Assembly (NCBI RefSeq): GCF_000023105.1
Contig: NC_012669.1
Location: forward strand, 4,093,025-4,157,024
Origin: Beutenbergia cavernae DSM 12333
GTDB lineage: Bacteria > Actinomycetota > Actinomycetes > Actinomycetales > Beutenbergiaceae
Length of the DNA stretch: 64,000 nucleotides
Direction of reading: 5' to 3'
Part shown: positions 25,206 to 36,819 of the stretch, one piece after another
Position numbering within the stretch: position 1 is the first letter of the stretch
How the letters are laid out: every line of letters starts with the position of its first letter
The notes under the pieces: generated by a model
What the model was told of the DNA's origin: nothing
Seen by the model: the letters and a program-made list of their open reading frames with translations, nothing else
The model's database searches: none
Translations under genes and position numbers: made by a program

Positions 25206-27269
25206 ATGGTCAGTGCGACGACGCAGCGGATCCGCAACGTGGCCGTCGTCGGCCACAGCGGCGCCGGCAAGACCACGCTCGTCGAGGCGCTGCTGCATCG
25301 TGCGGGCGCGATCGCCCGCCCCGGGCGCGTCGAGGACGGCAGCACGGTGTGCGACCACGAGCCGGAGGAGGTCACGCACGGGATCTCGATCGGGCTCGGC
25401 GTCGCGTCCGCCGAGTGGACCGCCTCCGACGGCGAGACGTACGCCCTGACGTTCCTCGACACCCCCGGCTACGCGGACTTCGTGGGTGCCCGGGACGCAG
25501 CGCTCGGCGTCGCCGGTCTCGCCCTCGTCGTCGTGAGTGCCGTCGACGGCGTCCAGGTCGGCACCGAGGCGGCGTGGCGCGCGTGCGCGGAGGCGGGCCT
25601 GGCGCGGCTCGTCGTCGTGACCCAGGAGGACAAGGCGCGCGCGGACTTCCACCGGGTGCTCGACGAGCTGCGTGCCGCGTTCGGCGACGCGATCCTGCCG
25701 CTGGAGCTGCCGCTCGGGGAGGAGTCGGCGTTCCGCGGCGTCGCCGACGTGCTCAGCGACCGGGCGTACGCCTACGACGGAGCGAACGGCGACGGGAGCG
25801 GCCGCGGGCACGACGAGCCGGTGCCTCCCGAGGTGGCCGACGAGGAACACCGCCTCCACGAGGAGCTCACCGAGGAGATCGTCACGCACGACGACGACCA
25901 GCTCGAGCGCTACCTGGCCGGGGACGCCCCGGCCGCACCGGAGCTCGAGCGCACGTTCGCGCGCCAGGTGGCCGCCGGTGAGGCCGTCGGAGTGCTGTGC
26001 TGCTCCGGCGCGACGGGGGTCGGCGTCGACCGGCTCGCGGACCTCCTGTGCGAGATCGGGCCGTCCCCCGCCGCGCGGCCGGCCGCCGTCACGATCGCCG
26101 GGGAGGCGAGCGCCGTCGAGCCCGACGCCGCGGCCGACCCACTGCTTCACGTGTTCCGGACCGTGGCCGACCCGTTCGTCGGGCAGGTGTCCGTGTTCAA
26201 GGTGCTCTCCGGGACGGTCCCCTCGGGCGGCCGGCTGGCGAACGCCGCGACGGGTGCGGAGGAACGCCTGCACGGGCTGTTCCGGCTGCGTGGGCGCGAG
26301 CACCTGCCCGTCGAGCGGCTCGTGGCGGGCGAGATCGGCGCCGTCGCAAAGCTCGCCGCCACCTCGACCGGCACGCTGCTCGCAGCTCGCCGCCTCCCCG
26401 TCAGCGTCTCGGAGCGGCCCCGCCGCGCCGCCGTGTACGCGCTCGCGCTCGAACCCGTGTCGCAGGCGGACGACGACAAGCTGTCCTCGGCCCTGGCCCG
26501 CCTCACGGCCGAGGATCCGACGCTGCGGAGCGAGCGCGTCGACGGGCAGAGCGTGCTCGCGGGCCTCGGCGACACCCACCTGGCGGTGGCGCTGGAGCGC
26601 CTGGCGCGCGTGTTCGGGGTACGGGTCACGACGGCGCCCGTGCGGATCCCCTTCCGCGAGACGATCGCGCGGTCCGCCTCGGCCCAGGGCCGGCTCAAGA
26701 AGCAGTCCGGCGGGCACGGGCAGTTCGCGGTGGTCGAGCTCACGGTCGCTCCGCTGCCGCGGGGCGGCGGGTTCGAGCTCATCGACTCCGTGGTCGGCGG
26801 CGCGATCCCGCGCTCGTACCTGCCCGCCGTGCGCCGGGGGCTCGTCGAGGCGATGGCCGACGGCGGCCCCCACGGGTACCCGGTGGTGGACGTCGCCGTC
26901 GAGGTCACGGGCGGCAAGTCCCACTCGGTCGACTCCTCCGACATGGCGTTCCGCACCGCCGCCGCGCTCGGGCTGAAGGAGGCGCTCGCGGCCGCCGGGA
27001 CGATCGTCCTCGAACCGGTGAGCGAGGTGGCCGTCGTCGTCCCGTCGGCGACGCAGGGCGACGTGCTCGGCGACCTGTCGGCGCGACGCGGGCACATCAC
27101 GTCCTCGGTGGTCCAGCCGGACGGGTGGGTGCGCATCGAGGCCTCGGTCCCGGCGTCGGAGCTCGTCCGCTACGCGCTCGACCTGCGTTCGCTCACCGGC
27201 GGGCGCGGTGAGTTCACGGCCCTGCCGGCGTCCTACGACGTCCTGCCCAGCCACCTGGTCGGCGCCTGA
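25206..27269 (+). CDS. elongation factor G-like GTPase (EF-G2/FusA2 type)
   Basis: A 687-residue translational GTPase with domains I-V like EF-G. G1 is VVGHSGAGKTTL (13-24) and G3 is DTPGYADF near residue 88. The G4 guanine-recognition motif, NKxD in EF-G, reads TQEDKARAD here, so specificity may be altered. Domain IV keeps a GGHGQFAVVEL strand, and the C-terminal SATQGDVLGDLSARRGH is typical. It is shorter than housekeeping EF-G and matches the FusA2 paralogues of actinobacteria, whose role is uncertain. An AGGAGG site precedes the ATG. Not linked to rpsL or tuf. Confidence 0.88.
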   Translation: MVSATTQRIRNVAVVGHSGAGKTTLVEALLHRAGAIARPGRVEDGSTVCDHEPEEVTHGISIGLGVASAEWTASDGETYALTFLDTPGYADFVGARDAALGVAGLALVVVSAVDGVQVGTEAAWRACAEAGLARLVVVTQEDKARADFHRVLDELRAAFGDAILPLELPLGEESAFRGVADVLSDRAYAYDGANGDGSGRGHDEPVPPEVADEEHRLHEELTEEIVTHDDDQLERYLAGDAPAAPELERTFARQVAAGEAVGVLCCSGATGVGVDRLADLLCEIGPSPAARPAAVTIAGEASAVEPDAAADPLLHVFRTVADPFVGQVSVFKVLSGTVPSGGRLANAATGAEERLHGLFRLRGREHLPVERLVAGEIGAVAKLAATSTGTLLAARRLPVSVSERPRRAAVYALALEPVSQADDDKLSSALARLTAEDPTLRSERVDGQSVLAGLGDTHLAVALERLARVFGVRVTTAPVRIPFRETIARSASAQGRLKKQSGGHGQFAVVELTVAPLPRGGGFELIDSVVGGAIPRSYLPAVRRGLVEAMADGGPHGYPVVDVAVEVTGGKSHSVDSSDMAFRTAAALGLKEALAAAGTIVLEPVSEVAVVVPSATQGDVLGDLSARRGHITSSVVQPDGWVRIEASVPASELVRYALDLRSLTGGRGEFTALPASYDVLPSHLVGA

Positions 27270-27279
27270 GCGCGCCCTA

Positions 27280-27347
27280 CCCGCCGAGTGCGTGACTCCT
27301 CCCACGACACGCCGGACGGCGCCGGGAAGAACCATGCACTCGGCGGG
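27280..27347. repeat. dispersed inverted repeat element, copy D
   Basis: The left arm CCCGCCGAGTGCGTG and right arm CATGCACTCGGCGGG are complementary with one mismatch, with the shared centre CCCACGACACGCCG. It fills the gap between two convergent genes and could act as a bidirectional terminator. Confidence 0.85.
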
Positions 27348-27356
27348 CGACGACCG

Positions 27357-27836
27357 TCACAGCGCCGCGGCGAGCTCGGCCAGTCGGGCGTAGGAGTCTT
27401 CGATGCCGCTCGTCATGCCGCTGGCGGCGGCGCCGTCACGCGCGGCCTCGGAGTCGAAGATGGTCCGAGCCACGAGCCGGGTGCGCCCGTTCCCGAGGTC
27501 CTCGTAGCGCGCCGTCTCGAGCGCCACGGAGTCCGGGTAGCCCTCGAACTCGAACGTCTGCACGGTGTACTCGCCCGGCCGCGCGGTGTGCACCACGCCG
27601 CGGAACCCGTACGTGCCGCCGTCCGGAGCGTGCTGCACGTACCGGTACGAGCCGCCGGGACGGATGTCGTAGTGCTCGATCTCCATCGTCAGCTCACGCG
27701 GGCCGAGCCACTTGCTGACGAGCTCCGGGTCGGTCGTCGCGCGGTAGAGCGTGGCCGGGTCGACGTCGAACTCGCGCACGGTCTCGATGTACGCGGTGCC
27801 GGGCTCGGCGGTGATGGTGGTGGGGTTGGTGCTCAT
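27357..27836 (-). CDS. SRPBCC (AHSA1-like) domain protein
   Basis: A 159-residue START/AHSA1-fold protein (REFDVDPATLYRATTDPELVSKWLGPRE in the first 50 residues) of normal family length. It overlaps the ArsR gene by 4 bp and is the second gene of that operon. The pair is paralogous in type to the one at 17.1-18.3 kb, but the gene order is reversed. Ligand unknown. Its stop is 10 bp from repeat copy D. Confidence 0.87.
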   Translation of the reverse strand: MSTNPTTITAEPGTAYIETVREFDVDPATLYRATTDPELVSKWLGPRELTMEIEHYDIRPGGSYRYVQHAPDGGTYGFRGVVHTARPGEYTVQTFEFEGYPDSVALETARYEDLGNGRTRLVARTIFDSEAARDGAAASGMTSGIEDSYARLAELAAAL

Positions 27837-28168
27837 CGTTCCTTCTCCTTCATCTCGGACAGGACGGCGTCGAGCCGGCGGTTCCGACCCTCCGCCACCA
27901 AGCGATAGCGGTCGATCCAGGCCGTGAGGCGCTCCAGGGCCGCCGCGTCCAGGTGGACCGGTCGGCGCTGGGCGTCGCGGCTGCGCGTGACGAGGCCGGC
28001 CTGCTCGAGCACGTGGATGTGCTTCGAGACTGCCTGCTTCGTCATCGCGTGCGGCTCGGCCAGCTCGGTCACGGTCGCCGGCCCGCGGGAGAGCCGGGCG
28101 ATGATCGCTCGGCGCACCGGGTCGGCAAGCGCCAGGAACGCCTTGTCGAGCTCCGCACTCTCGGACAT
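27833..28168 (-). CDS. ArsR-family regulator
   Basis: A 111-residue winged-helix regulator (LADPVRRAIIARL at 12-24, TELAEPHAMTKQAVSKHIHVLEQAGLV near 32-58) without metal-binding cysteines. I chose the ATG at 28168, preceded by a GAGAAGG site 9 nt away; a TTG at 28192 in frame would add eight residues. It heads a two-gene operon with the SRPBCC protein. Inverted repeats made of GTCAACC/GGTTGAC lie directly upstream and are the likely autoregulatory sites. Confidence 0.87.
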   Translation of the reverse strand: MSESAELDKAFLALADPVRRAIIARLSRGPATVTELAEPHAMTKQAVSKHIHVLEQAGLVTRSRDAQRRPVHLDAAALERLTAWIDRYRLVAEGRNRRLDAVLSEMKEKER

Positions 28169-28171
28169 GTG

Positions 28172-28251
28172 GTCAACCTTCTCGTTGTTCAATCACTTGG
28201 TTGACTACGAACTTAGAAGGCGTCGGCGCCGTTGTCAACCCCTGGGTTGAC
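28172..28251. promoter_or_regulatory. two GTCAACC inverted repeats upstream of arsR
   Basis: GTCAACC (28172-28178) and GGTTGAC (28199-28205) are 20 bp apart. A tight second palindrome, GTCAACCC-CT-GGGTTGAC, lies at 28234-28251 with 8-bp arms. GGTTGACTACG also recurs as a direct repeat. This array is consistent with cooperative ArsR binding over the promoter. Confidence 0.7.
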
Positions 28252-28261
28252 TACGTCGCCG

Positions 28262-28313
28262 GCCGACGAGTGCGGGATTTCTCGCGCGACACGCGGCACA
28301 GATGCGGGAGGGA

Positions 28314-28330
<17 letters not shown>
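28262..28330. repeat. dispersed inverted repeat element, copy E
   Basis: Left arm CGACGAGTGCGGGATTTCTC and right arm GGGATCACGCACTCGGCGG are partially complementary, with the centre CGCGACACGCGG. The right arm includes the stop codon and the last residues (HSPPSA) of the YyaL-like gene at 28314, so this copy intrudes into coding sequence. Confidence 0.8.
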
Positions 28331-30425
<2,095 letters not shown>

Positions 30426-30495
30426 GACTCGACCGTAGTCCTCGTGGGCGCGAGAGGATGGCGCCGTGGCGGGGCCGGCTCGCCCGCGCGTGGCG

Positions 30496-30930
30496 TCAGT
30501 CGCGGCGGCCCCAGATCACGAGGGCGCCCCGGCCGGACGCCTGTGGGGCACTCGCCCCGGCGCGTTCCGGCCGGCGTCCCCGCGGCACGGCCACGACGTC
30601 GCCGCTCGCCGACGCCGCGAACACCCGGCTGCCCGGGTCTATCGCGGCGCGCAGCTGCTCGAGCACGGCACGCAGCTGCGCGACGTCGTCCTGCAGCTCC
30701 AGGATCCGCTTGATCCCGGCGAGGTTGACGCCCTCGCCGGACAGCCGCTGGACCTCGAGCAGCACGTCGACGTCGCGCATCGAGTACCGCCGCCCGCGGC
30801 CGCGCGCGCGACGGGGCGTGACGATCCCGAGGCGGTCGTACTGACGCAGCGTCTGCGGGTGCATGCCGGCGAGGCGCGCCGCCGCCGAGATCGTCAGGGC
30901 CGGTGCGTCGTACGCCTGGGGCTGGGCCAT
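30496..30930 (-). CDS. hspR: heat-shock repressor HspR, MerR family
   Basis: A 144-residue MerR-type regulator ([26 protein letters not shown] near residues 12-37, [21 protein letters not shown] near 46-66) with an alanine/arginine-rich C-terminal tail. HspR represses the dnaK operon by binding HAIR inverted repeats, using DnaK as co-repressor; the HAIR sites at 34574 and 34637 fit that model. It is the last gene of dnaK-grpE-dnaJ-hspR, 10 bp after dnaJ. The ATG at 30930 has a GAGGTG-like site. Confidence 0.92.
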   Translation of the reverse strand: MAQPQAYDAPALTISAAARLAGMHPQTLRQYDRLGIVTPRRARGRGRRYSMRDVDVLLEVQRLSGEGVNLAGIKRILELQDDVAQLRAVLEQLRAAIDPGSRVFAASASGDVVAVPRGRRPERAGASAPQASGRGALVIWGRRD

Positions 30931-30940
30931 GGCCGCCACC

Positions 30941-31954
30941 TCACCGCGCGGCTTCGGCCGCGAGCGCGGCACGCGGGTCCTCGCCGTTCGTGGCGGCGGC
31001 GAACGCCTCGACGGCCGCCTTGGCGTCGTCGGTCAGGCGGGCCGGCACCGCCACCTCGATGGTGACGAGCAGGTCGCCGGTGTGCTTCGCCGTCGAGATC
31101 CCCCGGCCCTTCACGCGCAGGGTCCGGCCCGACGGCGTCCCCGCCGGCACCTTGACGCGCACCGTTCCGCCGTCGAACGTCGGGACGTCGATCGCGGCCC
31201 CGAGCGCCGCCTCCGCGAACGTGACGGGCACGGTGATGCGGAGGTTGTCGCCGTCGGCGGTGAACACGGGGTGCGGATCGACGCCGACGGTGACGACGAG
31301 GTCGCCCGGCGCGCCCCCGCCCACGCCGGGGAGGCCCTTGCCGCGCAGGCGGATCTTCTGGCCGTCGCGCACCCCGGGCGGGATGCGGACGGTCATCGAG
31401 CGGCCGTCCACGGTCAGCGTGACGGTCGCGCCCTCGACGGCGTTCCGGAACGGCAGACGGGCCGACGTCGTCAGGTCGGGACCGCGTTCCGGTCCCGCCG
31501 TGCGGCCGCCCGGGCCGAAGCCGCCCCCACCGAACATGCCGGAGAGGATGTCCTCGAAGCCCGCCGCGCCGCCCGGCCCGGCCGAGCCGCCGGGTCCCGT
31601 GGTCGAGTAGCGGACCCGCGTCCCGCCGGGTGCGGCGCCGCCGAACATGCCGCCGAACAGGTCCTCGAAGTTGGCGCCCGACGCCCCGCCGGAGCCGGCG
31701 GTGAACCGAGGCCCACCGCCGGCCATGGCGCGCAGCGAATCGTACTGCTTGCGCTGCTCCGGGTCGGAGAGGACGGCGTACGCCTCCCCGACCTCCTTGA
31801 AGCGCTGCTCGGCGACGGCGTCACCCGGGTTCTGGTCCGGGTGCAGCTTGCGCGCGAGCTTCCGGTACGCCTTCTTGACGGCGGCGGCGTCGGCGTCCTT
31901 CGACACGCCCAGCACCTGGTAGAAGTCCTTCTCGAGCCAGTCCTGGCCGGTCAT
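30941..31954 (-). CDS. dnaJ: chaperone DnaJ (zinc-finger-less type)
   Basis: A 337-residue J-domain protein: the J domain at residues 10-75 has HPD at 38-40, followed by a G/F-rich region (about 75-165) and the C-terminal substrate domains with GVRDGQKIRLRGKGLPG. The four CxxCxGxG zinc motifs of canonical DnaJ are missing, so it is a CbpA-like J protein in the actinobacterial DnaJ1/DnaJ2 sense. It stimulates DnaK ATPase. It lies in the dnaK operon with an AAGGAGG site before the ATG and 70 bp after grpE. Confidence 0.93.
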   Translation of the reverse strand: MTGQDWLEKDFYQVLGVSKDADAAAVKKAYRKLARKLHPDQNPGDAVAEQRFKEVGEAYAVLSDPEQRKQYDSLRAMAGGGPRFTAGSGGASGANFEDLFGGMFGGAAPGGTRVRYSTTGPGGSAGPGGAAGFEDILSGMFGGGGFGPGGRTAGPERGPDLTTSARLPFRNAVEGATVTLTVDGRSMTVRIPPGVRDGQKIRLRGKGLPGVGGGAPGDLVVTVGVDPHPVFTADGDNLRITVPVTFAEAALGAAIDVPTFDGGTVRVKVPAGTPSGRTLRVKGRGISTAKHTGDLLVTIEVAVPARLTDDAKAAVEAFAAATNGEDPRAALAAEAAR

Positions 31955-32024
31955 GCCTCACCGCCTCCTTCCGGCGTCGTCCTCGTGATGATTCTCGTCG
32001 CTTCTCTCGTCGCGCGCCGCCGCG

Positions 32025-32641
32025 TCACTCGGGGCCGACGACGGCGACCCGGGCCGGGCGCACGATGCGCTCGCCCGCGCGGTACCCGGGCTGGAGCACC
32101 CGCTGCACCGTCGTCGTCGTGGCCGCGGGGTCGTCGGCGTGCATGAGCGCCTCGTGCAGCGTCGGGTCGAACTCCTCGCCCTCCGCGCCGAACCGCTCCA
32201 CCTCGAAGCGCGAGGAGAGGATCTGCTCGAGCTTCTCCGCGATCGCCGCGAACGGCCCCACGAGCTCGCCGTGCGCCCGAGCGAGCTCGATGTCGTCCAG
32301 CACCGGGACGAGCGCCTCGGCCACATCCACGCGACCGCGGGTCCGCTCGGCGGCGGACTCGCCCCGGGTGCGCTTCACGAACGCGTTGAAACGCTGATCC
32401 GTGTTGTACGTCTCGGCCTTGGCACGGGCGAGCTGGTCCTGCAGGTCGAGGATCTCGGCCCGCGCCGCCTCGAGCTCGCTGTCACCGGCGGCCTGGGTGG
32501 CGTCGGTGGCTCCGGCCGGGGCGCCGGCCCCGGACACCTCGTCGGTGCCCGGGGTAGCGCCGGTGGCCCGGAGCTCACCCGTCGTCGGGTCCACCCTCCG
32601 CTTGTCGCGGATGATCGGCTCGCCCTCGTACGGGTTCTCGG

Positions 32642-32645
<4 letters not shown>
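32025..32645 (-). CDS. grpE: nucleotide exchange factor GrpE
   Basis: A 206-residue GrpE. The first 55 residues are low-complexity. A long coiled coil (about 57-115, with ...[27 protein letters not shown]...) is followed by the beta-domain ending [24 protein letters not shown]. It exchanges ADP for ATP on DnaK. The GTG start overlaps the dnaK TGA (GTGA), so the two are translationally coupled, ensuring similar yields. Confidence 0.94.
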
Positions 32646-34528
<1,883 letters not shown>

Positions 34529-34573
34529 GGTGTCGTGCTCCTTCCGGCTCGTCCCTCGCGGGACCGCAGCCAC

Positions 34574-34594
34574 GTTGAGTCTTCCGTGCTCAAG
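34574..34594 (-). promoter_or_regulatory. HAIR operator 1 (HspR)
   Basis: GTTGAGT-N7-GCTCAAG closely matches the HAIR consensus CTTGAGT-N7-ACTCAAG, with one mismatch in each arm. It overlaps the predicted -10 region of the dnaK promoter, so HspR would block polymerase. Confidence 0.88.
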
Positions 34595-34620
34595 TCTGGT
34601 CCGCTCGTCGCGGGTGTCAA
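34593..34620 (-). promoter_or_regulatory. probable dnaK promoter
   Basis: On the minus strand TTGACA (34620-34615), a 16-bp spacer and CAGACT (34598-34593) form a vegetative-type promoter about 70 bp upstream of the dnaK ATG, flanked by HAIR 1 and HAIR 2. Confidence 0.55.
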
Positions 34621-34636
34621 ACTCGAGGCACTGATT

Positions 34637-34657
34637 CTTGAGTCCACCAGGCTCAAC
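34637..34657 (-). promoter_or_regulatory. HAIR operator 2 (HspR)
   Basis: CTTGAGT-N7-GCTCAAC matches the HAIR consensus with an exact left arm and two right-arm differences. It lies upstream of the -35. Two HAIR sites per dnaK promoter is the usual arrangement for cooperative HspR binding. Confidence 0.85.
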
Positions 34658-34720
34658 TCTTGCGCGGGTCCGGTTGTTCCCGTGAGGCGCGCCACAGTCC
34701 GCGGCCCTGCAGCCGTGGAC

Positions 34721-35752
34721 CTACCAGGCAAGTCCATCCAGATGGTTGTGGCCAGAGAGCAGGCGACCGATACGGCGATGCGCGGTCTCACGTACGTCGT
34801 GCTGGGGGTGATGTGCGTAGATCGCGAGCTCCACGTACATGTCATGGAAGTTCAGCCGCTCGCGCAGATCCGCACGCTCGAACAGTCCCGGGTACGCATC
34901 GCGCAGCAGTCCGGGGACCTCGGTGAGGGTGGTCTCGTCGAGCCCTCGTGCGCCGGGTGTGGGTGGGTACTCTCGCGATCTCGCGCACCAGCGCAGGATG
35001 GTGTCGAGCTCGACGTCTGCTGGCTGAGCCAAGGCTTCCGCGAAGTCGATCAGACCTGTGACGCGTCCTTGGTCGACCATCACGTTGGACCCATGCACAT
35101 CGCCATGGACGAGGACGGGTTCGTCGGCGGCGAACAACGCCTGTCGTTCCTGGACCCACTCAGCCACCTCCGTGAGCAGGCGCTGGTCGTGTCCGGGCAG
35201 CAGCCGAGCAGCCTCGACCTGCTGGAGAGCCGCACCCACGACGGGTGGGTGGAACGCGGGCCACGGCTTGCCGGAGAGCGCGTCGGCCAGCCAGGGCGGC
35301 AGCAGGTCGTCGGGGACACGAACCTGGTGCAGAGCTCGCAACGCGGCACCAAGGCTCTCGATGAGCGCCTGGCGTGTGGACGAGTCCGCCGTCGGCCAGG
35401 TGTCGTGCAGGGTTCCGCCGGGCAGGCGTTCGGAGACGTACCAGGACCCGTCCGGACCGTCGCCGTGAGCGATGTGCCGGGCGTGTGGGACCTCGCTGCC
35501 GGCGAGCACGTCGACGACCCTGGCTTCGTGGCGATGCGCGTCGCGGAACACTTCGCGGGTGTTCAGCCGTACGACATAGTCGTCGCCGACCCACGCACGG
35601 CTCACCCAACCCGACTTGGAACGAAAACGCCCGGTTGCCGGCAGACCAGCGGCCTCCAGCGTCCTCAGCAGTGCCGGGTCGGTCGCCGGCTCGTCGACGA
35701 GCGGCGCTGGTTGGCTGGACACGTACCAAGGCTCGCACGCATCGGTTCGCAC
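34721..35752 (-). CDS. aminoglycoside phosphotransferase-like (APH) kinase
   Basis: A 343-residue APH-fold protein with a complete catalytic loop LVHGDVHGSNVMV (near residue 211) and the GLIDFAEA metal motif 11 residues later. The N-lobe has VVRLNTREVF near residue 60. The GTG at 35752 is my choice; a second in-frame GTG at 35722 is possible, and neither has a well-spaced ribosome-binding site. Base composition looks less GC-rich than in the flanking genes. Substrate unknown; homoserine kinase-like or macrolide-type activity cannot be told apart. Positioned between the dnaK promoter and the IclR locus. Confidence 0.85.
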   Translation of the reverse strand: MRTDACEPWYVSSQPAPLVDEPATDPALLRTLEAAGLPATGRFRSKSGWVSRAWVGDDYVVRLNTREVFRDAHRHEARVVDVLAGSEVPHARHIAHGDGPDGSWYVSERLPGGTLHDTWPTADSSTRQALIESLGAALRALHQVRVPDDLLPPWLADALSGKPWPAFHPPVVGAALQQVEAARLLPGHDQRLLTEVAEWVQERQALFAADEPVLVHGDVHGSNVMVDQGRVTGLIDFAEALAQPADVELDTILRWCARSREYPPTPGARGLDETTLTEVPGLLRDAYPGLFERADLRERLNFHDMYVELAIYAHHPQHDVRETAHRRIGRLLSGHNHLDGLAW

Positions 35753-35912
35753 ACGTCAGCCAGGAATCGCTCCTCGTTCAGGGCACGCTCCGCTTGCTCG
35801 AGAGCAGCGTCCAAGCACGAGGATCCGACACGACTAGGAGAGAAGCCGCGCCCCTCGCCGGTAAGTCGAAGCGCTGGTCGCCGCGGCGGCCCACGTTCCG
35901 AGTCCCGCCCAT

Positions 35913-36686
35913 TCAGGGCGCCGGCACGACTCGATCGATGGCCGCCGTGATCGCGGAGGCGACGTCCGGGAGCATCTCGCGAGGGAGGCGAGCACTCGGA
36001 GCCGAAAGACTGATGGCGTTGTGCGTCCCGTCGACCGGGAGAGAGACGGCCACGGCTCGCATCATGTCCGCGCTCTCCTCGTCGTCTATCCCGTAGCCGC
36101 GCTCACGAGTGAGCGCCAGGTCCTCGTGCAGCTCCTCGAGGCTCCGGATGGTCCGCTGCGTGAGGACCGCGAGGTCAGTACCGAGCAGCGACTCGATCTC
36201 GGCCGCGTCCATGGTCGCGAGCATGGCCTTGCCCATGGCCGTCGCGTGGGCGGGGAGCCTGCGCCCGACGGCGCTGAACATGCGAAGTGGATGCGTGGAC
36301 TCCCGCTTCGCGAGGTACACCACCTCGGCACCGTCGAGGCGACCGAGATGGGTGGCCTCCTCGAACTGCCCTGACAACGCCGTCAGGATCGGGTCAGTCA
36401 AGCGCACCACCTCGTCGGCGTCGACGAAGCTCGTGCCGGCTCGGAGGGCCCGTAGACCGACGCGATACCGCGTATGGGTGAGTTCGTCCGTCTGGACCCA
36501 ACCCCGGCGCTCCAGCGTGCCGAGCAGCTTGTGCAGGCTGCTCTTGGGCACGGAGAGTCGCCTGGAGATCTCGGTCATCGTCAGCGGCTCAGGCGACTGC
36601 GCCAGTAGCTCGAGAACGTCCAGCGTGCGTTCGGAGGACTTCACTCCGGCAGGCAGCGCCGCCCCAGCCGTCACCTTCTCGCCCAT
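35913..36686 (-). CDS. IclR-family transcriptional regulator
   Basis: A 257-residue regulator: N-terminal winged helix (SSERTLDVLELLAQSPEPLTMTEI..., residues 17-75) and a C-terminal GAF-like effector domain (about 90-250) with typical LHATAMGKAML-type sequence (here LPAHATAMGKAMLA). IclR proteins sense aromatic acids or sugar acids; KdgR-type members sense 2-keto-3-deoxygluconate. Divergent from the importer operon, with matching palindromes between. The ATG at 36686 lies 7 nt after TAAGGT, leaderless; an upstream ATG at 36731 would overlap operator 1. Confidence 0.9.
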   Translation of the reverse strand: MGEKVTAGAALPAGVKSSERTLDVLELLAQSPEPLTMTEISRRLSVPKSSLHKLLGTLERRGWVQTDELTHTRYRVGLRALRAGTSFVDADEVVRLTDPILTALSGQFEEATHLGRLDGAEVVYLAKRESTHPLRMFSAVGRRLPAHATAMGKAMLATMDAAEIESLLGTDLAVLTQRTIRSLEELHEDLALTRERGYGIDDEESADMMRAVAVSLPVDGTHNAISLSAPSARLPREMLPDVASAITAAIDRVVPAP

Positions 36687-36705
36687 GCCGAGCACCTTAG
36701 CACTC

Positions 36706-36721
36706 GTTCCCGTATGCGAAC
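36706..36721. promoter_or_regulatory. IclR operator 1
   Basis: GTTCCCGTATGCGAAC is a 16-bp near-palindrome 19 bp upstream of the IclR start and just upstream of the importer -35. It matches operator 2 at 13 of 16 positions. Confidence 0.75.
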
Positions 36722-36737
36722 TGTGTTCCACAGAGTG

Positions 36738-36767
36738 TTGACGTGGTGCATCGAGAGTGCCTAACGT
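36738..36767 (+). promoter_or_regulatory. promoter of the carbohydrate operon
   Basis: TTGACG (36738-36743) and TAACGT (36762-36767) with an 18-bp spacer face the importer. Transcription should start near 36774, giving a 5'-UTR of about 45 nt that contains operator 2. Confidence 0.7.
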
Positions 36768-36785
36768 GGTCTCTGCATGAATCCT

Positions 36786-36801
36786 GTTTCCATATGGGAA
36801 C
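36786..36801. promoter_or_regulatory. IclR operator 2
   Basis: GTTTCCATATGGGAAC is a 16-bp near-palindrome with an ATAT centre, resembling the TTCC-N4-GGAA core common in IclR-family sites. It lies downstream of the predicted transcription start, where a bound repressor would block elongation. Confidence 0.78.
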
Positions 36802-36819
36802 CGAGCAGAGGAGCTCCAC

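Noticed and set aside
23151-27269. 1372-codon frame ending in the EF-G-like gene
   Set aside because: Only the part from 25206, with AGGAGG and the G1 motif, is protein-like; the upstream part overlaps the clpP genes in another frame.
34721-35752. Phosphotransferase as an antibiotic-resistance gene
   Set aside because: APH-fold kinases are diverse, and nothing in the sequence points to a drug substrate.
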